Source: Acidimicrobiaceae bacterium (lineage in GTDB: Bacteria; Actinomycetota; Acidimicrobiia; Acidimicrobiales; Palsa-688). From it: a stretch of 15,249 nucleotides of DNA. Position 1 is the stretch's first letter. Each line of letters opens with the position of its first letter. The stretch is from contig DAHWQF010000020.1 of NCBI GenBank assembly GCA_027334785.1, forward strand, positions 1 to 15,249. Direction: 5' to 3'. A program made the position numbers and the translations under genes. The notes under the pieces were generated by a model, which saw only the letters and a list, made by a program, of their open reading frames with translations, was not told the origin of the DNA and did no database searches. Shown here one piece after another: positions 13,686 to 15,249 of this stretch.

Positions 13686-14228
13686 TCTGTTCCTGGCCGG
13701 CGAGGGCGCCGCCGGGGTCAGGCTACCCGGTGCACTTGCGTCTTCTCGGTGTAGCGGCCGGCGATCTGGTGACGTGTACAGCACCGGGAAGGCATAAGCG
13801 CACCCAGTTGGGCGGCCCAACCTCTTTCTTGGTGCGGCCGGCGTCCCTCGGAACGCCCTGGGGGCCCCGGGTGGGCGGAGGTGGCCTCTCCGGCAGGCGG
13901 GCTGGTGACGGTCGGCCCAACTGCTGCCGCCCCCGGGCTGCCGCCCCGCCGCAAGGAGTCGTCCCCGTCGCAACGAGTCGTAGGGAAGCCGCCCGTCGCC
14001 GCTCCGGGAGGCCGCGCCCGGGGTGGGTCAACAACACCTCAGCCTCCTGCCGCCCCTGCCGGAAGGGCTTTACCTACTCCTCGAGTAGTCGGCTCCTACC
14101 CAACGGCTGGCGGCTGTTGTCGAGCCCTCCCCAACCCCTCCTTCTAGCCGCACTTGCTCCCGGCTAGGTTCACGGTCAGATCAAGTTTGATTGGCCGCGC
14201 GCGAGGATGGCGCGGTTTTCCTGGGTTT
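13686..14228. other. Gene-free stretch upstream of the aldo/keto reductase
   Basis: About 540 bases without a gene I can support. All open frames through it are arginine-, proline- and glycine-rich, lack a ribosome binding site and match no family I know. It contains the palindrome at 13807-13821, an 8-bp GGGGCCCC palindrome (13861-13868), the short inverted repeat CTACTC/GAGTAG (14074-14088), ATCAA/TTGAT near 14180, and a CCGCGC/GCGCGG stem (14195-14215). Confidence 0.5.
13807..13821. promoter_or_regulatory. Perfect 7-bp palindrome, candidate operator upstream of the aldo/keto reductase
   Basis: GTTGGGC-G-GCCCAAC is a perfect inverted repeat with a one-base centre, 122 bases upstream of the reductase start. 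A half-site CGGCCCAAC recurs at 13913-13921. Such symmetry suits a dimeric regulator, but chance is not excluded in GC-rich DNA. Confidence 0.3.
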
Positions 14229-15249
14229 TTAGGCCGCGCTGGAGTGGGCCGCTCGGGCCGACGGCGCGCGTGGCCTACGTCGAGCTGTGGCCGCGCCTCG
14301 GCGAGGTGGTGGGTCGGCTGTCATCTGGGCAGCGATGAACTCGTCGACGGCGCGGTCGAAGGCCCGCCAGGTGAGCGCAAGAGGGCTGCGGCTGGCGATG
14401 TCGGGGGGCAGGGCGGGGTCGGTCCAGGCGAGGCCTGGGGTGAGGACGCGGCCGTGGGCCTTGGTGAACCAGGTGGCAATGCGCCGGCCGAAACTGGTGA
14501 GCTGGTAGCGCTGGGTACCCTCCATTCGGGTGATCACCCCCTTCCTCTTCAGCCGGCGCAGGTCGTAGGTGGCTTGGCGGCTGGAGTAGGAGAGGTCCTC
14601 CAAGAGAGGGCCGGCCCGCTCGACGAGCTGGGCATTGGTGAAGCCGACCAGGCAATGGGCGAAGCCCAAGATGGCCGCGAGGACGGCCATCACGCGGGCG
14701 TCCCCGAAGCGCAGCCCCGGGGCGTGTAGGCCGTCGGAGGTAGTAGACGGCCTGGTCACCTCGTTGAAGGTGACGACATCGGGGGCAGGGCGGGCATCTT
14801 GTGCTTGAGCGTCGCAAAGACGCTGGTTGGCGGCATCGCCAACGGACCGTAGGGCCCTCCAGTTCGCCTGGTCGACCCGCCTGCCGGTCCCGAAGTCGTG
14901 GGTGTCACATATGACGGTTTCTGTCCTAAGAGCATGATGTTCCTTGAAGTACTGTTTAATCCTGCTGGAACGGTAGTAGCAGGTGACCTCGGGCTCCACG
15001 CCTTTGGTCACCACCTTGGTCTCGAACCTGCCCGGGGTGCGCTTGTCGACCCGCCGTCCAAAGACGAGCGAGACGAGGTCCGGCCGGCCGAGGTCCAAGT
15101 GGTCCCTGATGAGCCCCTCGAAGAAGCCCCTCCCGGCCGCCGGGTGGTCGAAAACCCGGGTGTCGGAGACCTCGAACTGGCGGAAGGCCAGCTCGTAGAC
15201 ATATCCCGCCCGCAGGTCGGCCCGGGTGAAGGGAGAGGGCAGGCGGCCC
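14229..15249 (-). CDS. Uncharacterised protein with a C-terminal winged-helix-like segment (5' partial)
   Basis: The frame is open through the right edge of the window, so the start lies outside; TTG at 15098 is only an internal leucine, since sensible sequence continues upstream (RADLRAGYVYELAFRQFEVSDTR region). Visible are about 339 residues. The middle part contains YYRSSRIKQYFKEHHALRTE followed by TVICDTHDFGTGR and LRSVGDAANQRLCDAQ, which I believe belongs to a widespread uncharacterised bacterial family with the pattern IKQY.KE..ALRTET.I.D..DF, though I cannot name it. Towards the C-terminus, LSYSSRQATYDLRRLKRKGVITRMEGTQRYQLTSFG looks like a winged helix (recognition helix then a wing with RMEGTQRYQLT), suggesting nucleic-acid binding. 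The last 30 residues are arginine/alanine-rich. Possible roles range from a mobile-element-associated protein to a regulator; I do not assign one. Confidence 0.6.
   Translation of the reverse strand, partial: GRLPSPFTRADLRAGYVYELAFRQFEVSDTRVFDHPAAGRGFFEGLIRDHLDLGRPDLVSLVFGRRVDKRTPGRFETKVVTKGVEPEVTCYYRSSRIKQYFKEHHALRTETVICDTHDFGTGRRVDQANWRALRSVGDAANQRLCDAQAQDARPAPDVVTFNEVTRPSTTSDGLHAPGLRFGDARVMAVLAAILGFAHCLVGFTNAQLVERAGPLLEDLSYSSRQATYDLRRLKRKGVITRMEGTQRYQLTSFGRRIATWFTKAHGRVLTPGLAWTDPALPPDIASRSPLALTWRAFDRAVDEFIAAQMTADPPPRRGAATARRRPRAPSARAAHSSAA

Noticed and set aside
13686..13973. N-terminal extension of the aldo/keto reductase
   Set aside because: Arginine/proline-rich low-complexity sequence without family similarity; the internal ATG at 13685 has a ribosome binding site and begins exactly where the family does.
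14195..14219. CCGCGC/GCGCGG stem followed by TTTT as an intrinsic terminator
   Set aside because: The T-tract is on the + strand, where no gene ends nearby; for the - strand gene ending at 14229 the stem has no downstream T-tract. The nine-base loop is also long.
14154..14729. 191-residue + strand open frame overlapping the uncharacterised - strand gene
   Set aside because: Glycine-, alanine- and arginine-rich antisense shadow; the - strand frame has recognisable winged-helix-like sequence and continues beyond the window.

Overview
The window is high-GC bacterial DNA with dense, mostly co-directional genes, frequent GTG/TTG starts and TANNNT-type -10 hexamers, including two that sit exactly six bases before a predicted start (leaderless style). 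Together with an F420-type luciferase-like oxidoreductase this points to an actinobacterium. A lineage near Acidimicrobiia is a guess from overall flavour, not proven by any marker in the window.

Region 1 (1-2752, + strand) is the end of one oligopeptide/dipeptide-type (Opp/Dpp) ABC importer operon: an ATPase cut by the window edge, then a DppC-type and a DppB-type permease. Region 2 (2753-9131, + strand) is a second, complete importer of the same superfamily: a roughly 400-base leader with a possible small ORF and 10-bp direct repeats, a substrate-binding protein split by a one-base frameshift, a DppB-type permease, a DppC-type permease and a 694-residue ATPase in which the DppD-like and DppF-like halves are fused. 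The two systems lie head to tail and have different gene orders (ATPase-C-B versus binding protein-B-C-ATPase).

Region 3 (9132-11389, + strand) is the most unusual part. It is a two-gene cassette of exported proteins. The first looks like a secreted Hcp-type (type VI secretion tube protein fold) domain on its own. The second carries a diverged copy of the same domain, then a threonine-rich linker encoded by 15-bp tandem repeats, then seven Ycf48/BNR-like repeats that should form a seven-bladed propeller. No other type VI secretion gene is present, so these are probably extracellular or envelope proteins of unknown role.

Region 4 (11390-15249) holds a decayed VapB-like antitoxin remnant without its toxin, then three genes on the - strand: a luciferase-like F420-dependent oxidoreductase, an aldo/keto reductase with an intact catalytic tetrad, a roughly 540-base gene-free stretch, and the C-terminal part of an uncharacterised protein with a winged-helix-like segment that runs off the right edge.
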